From contig NZ_CABVGX010000039.1 in the NCBI RefSeq assembly GCF_902497625.1, forward strand, positions 1 to 52,964: a stretch of DNA of 52,964 nucleotides. Direction: 5' to 3'. This stretch comes from Pseudomonas fluorescens. Its GTDB lineage: Bacteria; Pseudomonadota; Gammaproteobacteria; Pseudomonadales; Pseudomonadaceae. Made by a program: the position numbers and the translations under genes. The notes under the pieces are model-generated. The model did not search any database and was not told the DNA's origin. It saw nothing but the letters and a program-made list of their open reading frames with translations. Of this stretch, positions 41,474 to 48,287 are shown piece by piece; the stretch's first letter is position 1; the number at the start of each line of letters is the position of its first letter.

Positions 41474-41720
41474 TTGAAACTAGACTTTGCGGTCACTTTC
41501 ATACCGCTCATACTCAAAACACACGAGTGCATGTGCGGCCATTCATAGGATTAATAGTTAGAAAATTCGCCCTAAATTCGCGGCAGCATTTGTACGAGGC
41601 GCTACGCTGTTGGGACTTGGCGAGAGATTCAACGTTCAGCAAACGCCAAGCGAGGATTTGCCCATTGAAGTTTCCGGCCTGCCTGGCCACCCGCGCCCGA
41701 CGATGAATGTCGGGCTTTTT
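41474..41720 (+). ncRNA. Candidate non-coding RNA between fadB and the 42-kb membrane-protein gene
   Basis: A complete Rho-independent terminator on the plus strand ends this stretch, yet there is no credible plus-strand gene before it. A possible promoter is TTGAAA (41474-41479) with TTTCAT 17 bp later, which would give a transcript of about 210 nt. An internal inverted pair, ACTTGGCGAGAG and AAACGCCAAGCG (near 41616-41652), could form a stem. An open frame of 97 codons at 41413 has unusual composition, and no ribosome site supports it. The 5' end is uncertain and I cannot match the sequence to a known RNA family. Confidence 0.35.
41695..41720 (+). terminator. Orphan Rho-independent terminator
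   Basis: GCCCGAC (41695-41701) pairs with GTCGGGC (41709-41715) around a seven-base loop and is followed by TTTTTATT. The orientation is plus; both flanking genes (fadB and the gene at 41.9 kb) are on the minus strand, so it does not belong to either. Confidence 0.85.
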
Positions 41721-41742
41721 ATTGCCTGAGCGCCTGCCCAGC

Positions 41743-41904
41743 CCTGTAGCAGCTGCCGAGCCTGCGAGGCTGCGTTCGGCTGCGTTCGGCTGCGCAGCAG
41801 TCGTATGATCAAGCGCCTGAAGGTTCCTGCCCGACTGCGGGGCTCAATTCACGACGACCTGCTCGTCGAACGCAGCCTCGCGGAGCTCGGCAGCTGCTAC
41901 AGGG
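41743..41904. repeat. Inverted REP pair (family C) with internal tandem copies
   Basis: Left arm CTGTAGCAGCTGCCGAGCCT runs into GCGAGGCTGCGTTCG (to about 41778); the right arm, about 41867-41904, is the inverse with slight variation. GCTGCGTTCG is tandemly duplicated after the left arm (41770-41790). The element ends 8 bp before the stop of the next minus-strand gene. Its core, AGCTGCCGA, is shared with the elements around the RAYT remnant at 47.6-48.3 kb. Confidence 0.75.
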
Positions 41905-41912
41905 TTTTGGGC

Positions 41913-42350
41913 TCAGGCGAGGGCTTTGAGGGTGGCATCGATTTGTTGCAAAACCGTCGCTTCGCCCTTCTCCCCCCAATACAAGGTGATCATCTGCTTG
42001 TCCGCCTCGACCTTGTAAACATTCGCCGGCAATTTTTCGAAATGATTCAGGAACGTCCGATCCTCGCAGACTTCCTGCCACTGATTGACCCAGACGCCCG
42101 GCGATTTCTGCCAGTAACTCCAGCACGCCGGCTGATTGCCACGGCGTGGCCGATGATACTGCGCGCAGGGGCTTGGCGGCTCCTGGCTGAGCCAGTGTGG
42201 CCAGTCCTGCGGCGCCAATTGCATGGCCAAGCCGATGCGTCGGGCTTCCATGCGCAAAGCCATGCGTCCGCTCTGTCCACGGGACGGACGCAACCACGCC
42301 AATGGACTCAAAACCACCAGCAGGATTGACACCACTATCCAGACCGTCAT
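41913..42350 (-). CDS. Conserved hypothetical membrane-anchored protein
   Basis: A 145-residue protein with one N-terminal transmembrane helix (VWIVVSILLVVLSPLAWL), then a positively charged stretch (RPSRGQSGRMALRMEARRIG) suggesting that the rest is cytoplasmic. The C-terminal domain contains WPHWLSQEPP and CWSYWQKSPGVWVNQWQEVC, with four cysteines. I do not recognise a functional family. A similar gene lies beside the universal stress protein gene in other pseudomonads as I recall. It is divergent from that gene. Confidence 0.75.
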   Translation of the reverse strand: MTVWIVVSILLVVLSPLAWLRPSRGQSGRMALRMEARRIGLAMQLAPQDWPHWLSQEPPSPCAQYHRPRRGNQPACWSYWQKSPGVWVNQWQEVCEDRTFLNHFEKLPANVYKVEADKQMITLYWGEKGEATVLQQIDATLKALA

Positions 42351-42454
42351 ATCTGTACTCCCGATTTTTCGTGTGCGCTTTGAATCAGCTTGAAATCATT
42401 GCGCTTGAAACCAGCCATACTTACCCACATTGCAATCCTCAGGAGGAGCACCTC

Positions 42455-42895
42455 ATGCCCTACCACCATATTCTGGTCGCTGTAGATCTAACCGAAGAGT
42501 GCGATCCTGTAATCCACCGCGCTCGCGAGCTGTCGGTGAGCAACGGCGCGAAGTTGTCCCTGGTGCACATCGTCGAACCTATGGCCATGGCCTTCGGTGG
42601 CGACGTGCCAATGGATCTTTCGCAGTTGCAGCAACAGCAATTCGATCAGGCCAAGGAGCGCCTCGAGCGGCTGATCATCAAGTACCCTGAACTCTCGAAA
42701 GAGTTCAGCCACCTGACCTACGGCCAGCCCCGCCAGGAAATTCATCACCTGGCCAAAGAGCAAGGCTGCGACATGATCGTGGTCGGCAGCCATGGCCGCC
42801 ATGGTCTGGCGTTGCTGCTGGGCTCAACCGCCAACGACGTGCTGCATGGTGCGCCTTGCGATGTGCTGGCGGTACGCCTGGCCAACAAAAACTGA
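42455..42895 (+). CDS. uspA: Universal stress protein (UspA family)
   Basis: A 146-residue single-domain Usp protein. It has the family start YHHILVAVDLTEECDPVI and the ATP-site signature VVGSHGRHGLALLLGSTANDVL (G-2x-G-9x-G-S/T type), so it is probably the ATP-binding kind. The strong ribosome site AGGAGGAG, 5 bp before ATG 42455, fixes the start; longer frames upstream do not fit. It is likely induced by starvation or low oxygen, as in related genes, but no Anr box was clear. A REP pair and a bidirectional terminator follow. Confidence 0.94.
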   Translation: MPYHHILVAVDLTEECDPVIHRARELSVSNGAKLSLVHIVEPMAMAFGGDVPMDLSQLQQQQFDQAKERLERLIIKYPELSKEFSHLTYGQPRQEIHHLAKEQGCDMIVVGSHGRHGLALLLGSTANDVLHGAPCDVLAVRLANKN

Positions 42896-42899
42896 TTAA

Positions 42900-42989
42900 T
42901 GTGGGAGCGGGCTTGCTCGCGAAGGCGGTATAGCATTCAACAATCAAGTTGCCTGACTCGCCGCCTTCGCGAGCAAGCCCGCTCCCACA
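42900..42989. repeat. REP pair (family B), perfect 29-bp arms
   Basis: TGTGGGAGCGGGCTTGCTCG extends to 42928 (29 bp), and its exact complement occupies 42961-42989. The 32-bp loop is AT-richer. It lies directly after the universal stress gene and before the terminator. Confidence 0.9.
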
Positions 42990-43021
42990 CTGGATCTGCA
43001 GCGCCTTGTAGGTCGGCATAC

Positions 43022-43059
43022 AAAAAGCCCGGCGCTCATCGCTGAACGCCGGGCTTTTT
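43022..43059. terminator. Bidirectional terminator between uspA and uup
   Basis: A 13-bp stem, AAAAAGCCCGGCG (43022-43034) with CGCCGGGCTTTTT (43047-43059). A-tract and T-tract flanks allow termination of both converging transcripts. Confidence 0.93.
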
Positions 43060-43073
43060 CATTGCCGGATCAA

Positions 43074-44993
43074 TCAGGCATCCAGCTCGGCCCAACGTTC
43101 GACCATCGCGTCGTGCTCTGCCTGCAATTGCTCCAGTTGGGCGATCACTGCAGCGGTTTCTGCAGCCGGGCGCTGATAAAAACCACCATCAGCCATCTGC
43201 GCTTCGACCGCAGCAATCTGCTGTTCCATCGCTTCGATCTGCGCCGGCAACATCTCCAGCTCGCGCTGCAATTTGTAGCTGAGCTTCTTCTTCGCGGCCG
43301 GTGCTTCGACTGCAGCGGCAACAGGCGCAGCATCGGCTGTGACGACAGCAGACGTCAGGTCGGCCTTGCCGGATTTGCTTTCGGTCACGCCCAGCAGGCG
43401 CGGCGAGCCGCCCTGACGGATCCAGTCCTGATAGCCACCGACGTACTCGCGAACCTTGCCTTCGCCTTCGAAAACCAGGGTGCTGGTGACCACGTTGTCG
43501 AGGAATGCCCGGTCGTGGCTGACCATCAGCACAGTGCCGTTGAAAGTCAGCAAGACCTCTTCGAGCAGTTCCAGTGTTTCCACATCCAGGTCATTGGTCG
43601 GTTCGTCGAGGACCAGCAGGTTGGCTGGCTTGCTGAACAGTTTCGCCAGCAGCAAACGCGCACGCTCGCCACCGGACAGCGCCTTGACCGGCGTGCGGGC
43701 ACGCTGCGGGCTGAACAGGAAGTCGCCGAGGTAACTGAGCACGTGGCGGCTCTGGCCGTCGATATCGATGAAGTCGCGGCCTTCGGCGACGTTATCGATC
43801 ACAGTCTTTTCCAGATCCAGTTGATGGCGCAACTGGTCGAAGTACGCCACGTCGATGCGCGTGCCCTCCTCCACGGTGCCGCTGGTCGGCTGCAGGCCGT
43901 TGAGCATCAGTTTGAGCAGCGTGGTCTTGCCGGTACCGTTGGCGCCAAGCAGGCCGATACGGTCGCCGCGGGTCAGGACCATCGAGAAATCCTTGATCAG
44001 GAACGGACCACCCGGATGCGCGAAGCTCACGTTCTCGAGGACCATGACCTGTTTGCCGGACTTGTCGGCGGTGTCCAGCTGAATGTTGGCCTTGCCGGTG
44101 CGCTCGCGACGCTCACTACGCTCGACGCGCAATGCTTTCAATGCGCGGACACGACCTTCGTTACGGGTGCGACGGGCCTTGATGCCCTGGCGGATCCAGA
44201 CTTCTTCCTGGGCCAGCTTCTTGTCGAACAGCGCGTTGGCGGTTTCTTCAGCGGCCAGCGACGCTTCCTTGTGCACGAGGAAGCTGGCGTAGTCGCCGTT
44301 CCAGTCGATCAGGCCGCCGCGATCCAGTTCGAGGATGCGGGTCGCCAGGTTCTGCAGGAAAGAACGGTCGTGCGTGATGAACAGCACGGCGCCCTGGAAA
44401 TCCTTCAGCGCTTCTTCGAGCCAGGCGATGGCACCGATGTCCAGGTGGTTGGTCGGTTCGTCGAGCAGCAGCAGGTCCGGTTCGGAAACCAGGGCCTGGG
44501 CCAGCAGCACGCGACGACGCCAGCCGCCGGATAACTGGGACAGCGTCTTGTCGGCCGGCAACTGCAGGCGGCTCAGGGTACTGTCTACCAGTTGCTGCAA
44601 GCGCCAGCCGTCTCGGGCTTCGAGGTCGTGCTGGACGTGCATCAGCTTGTCCAGGTCGGCGTCGGTGACGATGTTCTGGCTCAGATGGTGATACTGCGCA
44701 AGCAGTTCGCCGACGCCGTCCAGGCCTTCAGCCACTACGTCGAACACGGTCCGCTCGTCGGCTACCGGGAGTTCTTGCGGCAATTCGCCAATCTTGAGGC
44801 CAGGGGCACGCCAAACGGAGCCGTCATCGGGCTTCTGGTCGCCCTTGACAAGCTTCATCATGCTGGACTTGCCAGTGCCGTTGCGGCCGATGATGCACAC
44901 CCGCTCTCCACGGGCGATCTGCCAGGACACCTTGTCCAACAACGGCGTAGAGCCGAAAGCAAGGGACACATCGCTGAATTTGAGCAGGGTCAT
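43074..44993 (-). CDS. uup: ABC-F family ATPase Uup
   Basis: A 639-residue soluble protein with two ABC ATPase cassettes and no membrane domain. The first Walker A is GRNGTGKSS (36-44) with LSGGWRRRVLLAQAL and LLLDEPTNHLD; the second has GANGTGKTT with LSGGERARLLLAKLF and VLDEPTNDLD. The C-terminal ~100 residues form a charged coiled coil (KLSYKLQRELEMLPAQIEAMEQQIAAVEAQM), the DNA- and ribosome-associated tail typical of Uup. Uup affects transposon excision and ribosome function in E. coli. Start ATG 44993 follows GGAGAAG; a longer start at 45020 lacks this. Confidence 0.94.
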   Translation of the reverse strand: MTLLKFSDVSLAFGSTPLLDKVSWQIARGERVCIIGRNGTGKSSMMKLVKGDQKPDDGSVWRAPGLKIGELPQELPVADERTVFDVVAEGLDGVGELLAQYHHLSQNIVTDADLDKLMHVQHDLEARDGWRLQQLVDSTLSRLQLPADKTLSQLSGGWRRRVLLAQALVSEPDLLLLDEPTNHLDIGAIAWLEEALKDFQGAVLFITHDRSFLQNLATRILELDRGGLIDWNGDYASFLVHKEASLAAEETANALFDKKLAQEEVWIRQGIKARRTRNEGRVRALKALRVERSERRERTGKANIQLDTADKSGKQVMVLENVSFAHPGGPFLIKDFSMVLTRGDRIGLLGANGTGKTTLLKLMLNGLQPTSGTVEEGTRIDVAYFDQLRHQLDLEKTVIDNVAEGRDFIDIDGQSRHVLSYLGDFLFSPQRARTPVKALSGGERARLLLAKLFSKPANLLVLDEPTNDLDVETLELLEEVLLTFNGTVLMVSHDRAFLDNVVTSTLVFEGEGKVREYVGGYQDWIRQGGSPRLLGVTESKSGKADLTSAVVTADAAPVAAAVEAPAAKKKLSYKLQRELEMLPAQIEAMEQQIAAVEAQMADGGFYQRPAAETAAVIAQLEQLQAEHDAMVERWAELDA

Positions 44994-45206
44994 GAGCTTC
45001 TCCAAAAACCGGGCGCGCATTCTACCTGACTTGAGGCTTCAGAAGGCCGGCAATTTCAACTTACCAGCACTCTGCATTAGAAATGTTGCGAACTTGTGCA
45101 GACACGGCCGCAAAGCTTTCGCCCGTCGCTGGCAAAAGGCTAAGCTACAGATTATTCAGTGTCGGCCATGCCGGTACTTGTCATGATTTCTCTGCCCGGA
45201 TGTCTC

Positions 45207-47135
45207 ATGCGCAGTCGCCTTTTCAGTCTTTTGTCGTGTTTTCTTTTATCCGCCACTGCCGTTCAAACCGCCCAGGCGGTGGACTTGTCCACCCAACGCC
45301 AATATTACGATGAAGCCAAGCGCGCGTTGGCCAAGGGCGATACCGGCCCGTATATGCGCTACAGCCAGGCGCTCAGCGATTATCCGCTGGAACCTTATCT
45401 GGCCTATGACGAACTGACCGCGCGCCTGAAAAGCGCGAGCAATGCCGAAATCGAGAAATTCCTCGCCGAGCATGGCGACCTGCCGCAAGCCAACTGGATG
45501 AAATTGCGCTGGCTGCGCTGGCTGTCCGAGCGCGGCGACTGGGCGACCTTCGTCAAGTATTACGACCCCAAGCTCAACTTCACCGAACTGGACTGCCTGA
45601 ACGCGCAGTATCAGATCGGGCATAACCAGAAATCGGAAGGTTACGCCAGCGCCAACAAGCTGTGGCTGACCGGTAAATCCCAACCTGCTGCATGCGACGC
45701 GCTGTTTGGCATCTGGGCTGCGGAAGGCCAGTTGACCGAACAGAAACGCTGGGAGCGCGCCAAGCTCGCTGCCCAGGCGCGCAACTATCCGCTGGCAAAC
45801 AGCCTGGTCAACGGTTTGACCAGCCTCGCCCCGCGCGGTCGTTTGCTGATTGACGTGGCGCAAAAGCCCGAGCTGCTCAATCAGCCATCGCGCTTCATTC
45901 CCGCCGACGAACCGATGTCCGACGTGGTCAGCCTTGGCTTGCGCCGACTGGCCCGCCAGGACCCTGATAAGGCCATGGCCCTGCTCGACGGCTACGCCAG
46001 CAGCATGCACTTTTCCCGAGATGAAAAAGTCGCGATCGCCCGGGAAATCGGCCTGACCCTGGCCAAGCGTTTTGACGGGCGTGCGCTGGAAGTCATGACC
46101 AAATACGACCCGGAGTTGCGCGACAATACGGTGTCGGAATGGCGCCTGCGTTTGCTGTTGCGCCTGGCGCGCTGGGACGATGCCTATCAGCTGACCCGAC
46201 GCCTGCCACCTGACCTGGCAACCACCAATCGCTGGCGATACTGGCAGGCGCGCAGCCTGGAACTGGCACAACCGCAAAATCCGGAAGTGCAGAACCTGTA
46301 CAAGAACCTGGCCCGGGAGCGCGATTTCTATGGATTTCTCGCAGCCGACCGCTCGCAATCGTCCTATTCGTTGAACAACAGGCCGTTAGTGATGAGTCAG
46401 GCCCTGATCAACAAGGTGCGCAACACGCCGGGCGTACGTCGCGCTCTGGAATTCCATGCGCGCGGGCAGATCGTCGACGGTCGTCGTGAGTGGTATCACG
46501 TCAGCCGTCACTTCAACCGCGACGAAATGGTCGCTCAGGCAAAACTGGCTTATGACCTCAAATGGTACTTCCCGGCGATCCGCACCATCAGCCAGGCGCA
46601 GTACTGGGACGACCTGGATATCCGCTTCCCGATGGCTCACCGCGACACCTTGGTGCGAGAAGCCAAGGTGCGTGGTCTTCATTCGAGCTGGGTGTTCGCC
46701 ATCACTCGTCAGGAAAGTGCGTTCATGGACGATGCCCGCTCCGGCGTCGGCGCCAGCGGCTTGATGCAATTGATGCCGGCGACCGCCAAGGAAACCGCAC
46801 GCAAGTTCAGCATTCCATTGGCATCGCACCAGCAGGTGTTCGATCCGGACAAAAACATCCAGCTCGGCGCGGCCTACCTCAGCCAGGTCCACAGCCAGTT
46901 CAACGGCAATCGCGTGCTCGCCTCCGCTGCTTACAACGCCGGCCCGGGCCGCGTGCGCCAGTGGTTGCGCGGCGCGGATCACTTGAGCTTCGACGTTTGG
47001 GTGGAAAGCATTCCGTTCGACGAAACCCGGCAGTACGTGCAAAACGTGTTGTCGTATTCGGTGATCTACGGCCAGAAGCTCAATTCGCCACAGCCGTTGG
47101 TGGATTGGCATGAGCGGTATTTCGATGATCAGTGA
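45207..47135 (+). CDS. slt: Soluble lytic murein transglycosylase
   Basis: A 642-residue periplasmic enzyme that cleaves peptidoglycan glycan strands to 1,6-anhydro-muropeptides, the substrates that NagZ (30.4 kb) later processes. MRSRLFSLLSCFLLSATAVQ and TAQA form the signal peptide. A long helical superhelix (the Slt doughnut) covers about residues 30-450. The catalytic domain has ITRQESAFMDDARSGVGASG with Glu503, then GLMQLMPATAKETAR and AYNAGPGRVRQWL. Start at 45207 is preceded by GGATG; an in-frame ATG at 45159 would add 16 residues before the signal. Confidence 0.95.
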   Translation: MRSRLFSLLSCFLLSATAVQTAQAVDLSTQRQYYDEAKRALAKGDTGPYMRYSQALSDYPLEPYLAYDELTARLKSASNAEIEKFLAEHGDLPQANWMKLRWLRWLSERGDWATFVKYYDPKLNFTELDCLNAQYQIGHNQKSEGYASANKLWLTGKSQPAACDALFGIWAAEGQLTEQKRWERAKLAAQARNYPLANSLVNGLTSLAPRGRLLIDVAQKPELLNQPSRFIPADEPMSDVVSLGLRRLARQDPDKAMALLDGYASSMHFSRDEKVAIAREIGLTLAKRFDGRALEVMTKYDPELRDNTVSEWRLRLLLRLARWDDAYQLTRRLPPDLATTNRWRYWQARSLELAQPQNPEVQNLYKNLARERDFYGFLAADRSQSSYSLNNRPLVMSQALINKVRNTPGVRRALEFHARGQIVDGRREWYHVSRHFNRDEMVAQAKLAYDLKWYFPAIRTISQAQYWDDLDIRFPMAHRDTLVREAKVRGLHSSWVFAITRQESAFMDDARSGVGASGLMQLMPATAKETARKFSIPLASHQQVFDPDKNIQLGAAYLSQVHSQFNGNRVLASAAYNAGPGRVRQWLRGADHLSFDVWVESIPFDETRQYVQNVLSYSVIYGQKLNSPQPLVDWHERYFDDQ

Positions 47136-47155
47136 GGCTGGTTTCAGGCGCTGAC

Positions 47156-47191
47156 AAAAATGCCCGCATCGATTGATGCGGGCATTTTTTT
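47156..47191 (+). terminator. Rho-independent terminator of slt
   Basis: TGCCCGCATC (47161-47170) pairs with GATGCGGGCA (47175-47184) around a four-base loop; AAAAA precedes it and TTTTTTT follows. Confidence 0.93.
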
Positions 47192-47201
47192 GGTGATCGA
47201 A

Positions 47202-47558
47202 TTATCTTCCTGAGGCCGCTTCGCCCAACGCAGTCAGTCGATAGCGCTGCACCGGACTTCTAGGTGATTCAGGATTTGTCATTTCAATCAGACCGGCCGC
47301 TAGTGCCGGATTGAGGTAATTGGCCCTGAACGTCGCCTTGTGCGCCAGTCCGAGCGCTGCCAGCAGATCGCTCACCTTGAGTGGAGCGCTGCCGCGAAGG
47401 GTGCGAAGCAATTTGTTTACTTGGTCGGTTACTTGGTCGTTTACTTGGTCGGTCATAATTTCAGATCCGGCCGCTTCCCCAAGCGCAAGACTCAATGCCT
47501 GCAACATGAACTCGACAAAAGGCGACGCTTCGCCCGATTGATCCGCCGCCGTAGTAGT
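47202..47558 (-). pseudogene. C-terminal remnant of a Fic-family (or Fic-like AAA) regulator
   Basis: The frame encodes about 118 residues without a start until an internal ATG at 47507. Upstream of that ATG it continues as SGEASPFVEF and then runs into a stop near 47561. SPFVEFMLQAL followed by tandem TDQVNDQVTDQVNKLL and a winged helix (SDLLAALGLAHKATFRANYL, LNPALAAGLIEMT) is the usual tail of Fic proteins. The Fic catalytic domain is missing. A REP/RAYT unit lies immediately upstream and may have caused the break. The part from 47507 could still be translated as a 101-residue DNA-binding protein, but I see no good ribosome site. Confidence 0.6.
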
Positions 47559-47611
47559 GACTTACTGTCAGAATCTTAGGTCCCCAGAGTCCCGAGTAGT
47601 GAGCGGCCACT

Positions 47612-47702
47612 AGATCAAAAAGATCTTCCGAACGCGGCCCGAGCCTTCGGCAGCTACGGGTTGTACGTCATTCCACTGTAGGAGCTGCCGAAGGCTGCGA
47701 TC
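47612..47702. repeat. REP elements (family C) on one side of the RAYT remnant
   Basis: One degenerate copy at about 47612-47657 (CCTTCGGCAGCTAC) and one full copy, GTAGGAGCTGCCGAAGGCTG extended to CGATC, at 47678-47702, in opposite orientations. The second is the exact 25-bp complement of the REP at 48263-48287. Confidence 0.85.
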
Positions 47703-47711
47703 TTTTGATCC

Positions 47712-48169
47712 TCAAAGCCAGATAGCATCCCACAGCGGATATTCGCCGAGTCGTTTGGCCAAGCCGGCTCGCAACGGGTTCATGACTATGTACCGCGCGG
47801 CATCCTTAATGTCCTCATCCCGGCGTAACGCGCGATCGTAGTACCCCCGTTGCCACAGGCGCTGCTGAATACCGCGTTGAAGATTTACAGAGCGACTGCT
47901 TCTGGATTTAACGCGACACATTAGCTCAGACAATGTGCACCTCTTAACTCTATCAGCCAATGCAAGTGATCCGGCATCACGACCCATGCCATTGAGGTTA
48001 CCAACGAGCTTTCGTCGGCTTCGCGTAGTTGATCAACCAATAATCGCCCTGCGTGCCAATCGGCGAAGACAGGAAGACGACGATCAGTGACAACCGTGAG
48101 CAAGTAAATTCGGACTGATTCGGAAACGCGATCTTTGCGTAGGCGACATCCATGTGCGGCAACGGGCAT
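47712..48169 (-). pseudogene. REP-associated tyrosine transposase (RAYT), frameshifted
   Basis: Two frames together encode one Y1/HUH-type RAYT protein of about 152 residues. The upstream part (MPVAAHGCRL through AWVVMPDHLHWLIEL) contains the metal-binding HLH motif and ends in a stop at about 47921. The downstream part, in another frame, continues with TLSELMCRVKSRSSRSVN and includes GYYDRALRRDEDIKDAARYI with the likely catalytic tyrosine and the VMNPLRAGL tail. Losing one base near 47933-47940 explains the split; no slippery heptamer supports programmed frameshifting. Such proteins move REP sequences; here the enzyme is probably dead. Confidence 0.85.
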
Positions 48170-48262
48170 TCATAGCCCTCCTTGATTATGCGAGTAGCTA
48201 AGGTTAGCTGAACGACTTGCTTTGATTGATCTATGCGTTTTCCTGATGTTGCGGAAAGGAAA

Positions 48263-48287
48263 GATCGCAGCCTTCGGCAGCTCCTAC
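48263..48287. repeat. REP element (family C) on the other side of the RAYT remnant
   Basis: GATCGCAGCCTTCGGCAGCT with CCTAC; it is the exact inverse of 47678-47702. It contains the stop codon of the ABC exporter gene on the minus strand (48284-48286). Confidence 0.88.

Noticed and set aside
41413..41706. A 97-codon plus-strand frame ending at the orphan terminator
   Set aside because: Irregular composition, no Shine-Dalgarno and no resemblance to a protein; the stretch is better treated as a candidate non-coding RNA.
47921..47950. Programmed -1 frameshift in the RAYT gene
   Set aside because: No slippery heptamer or downstream pseudoknot is visible, and the missing base lies in ordinary sequence, so decay is simpler.
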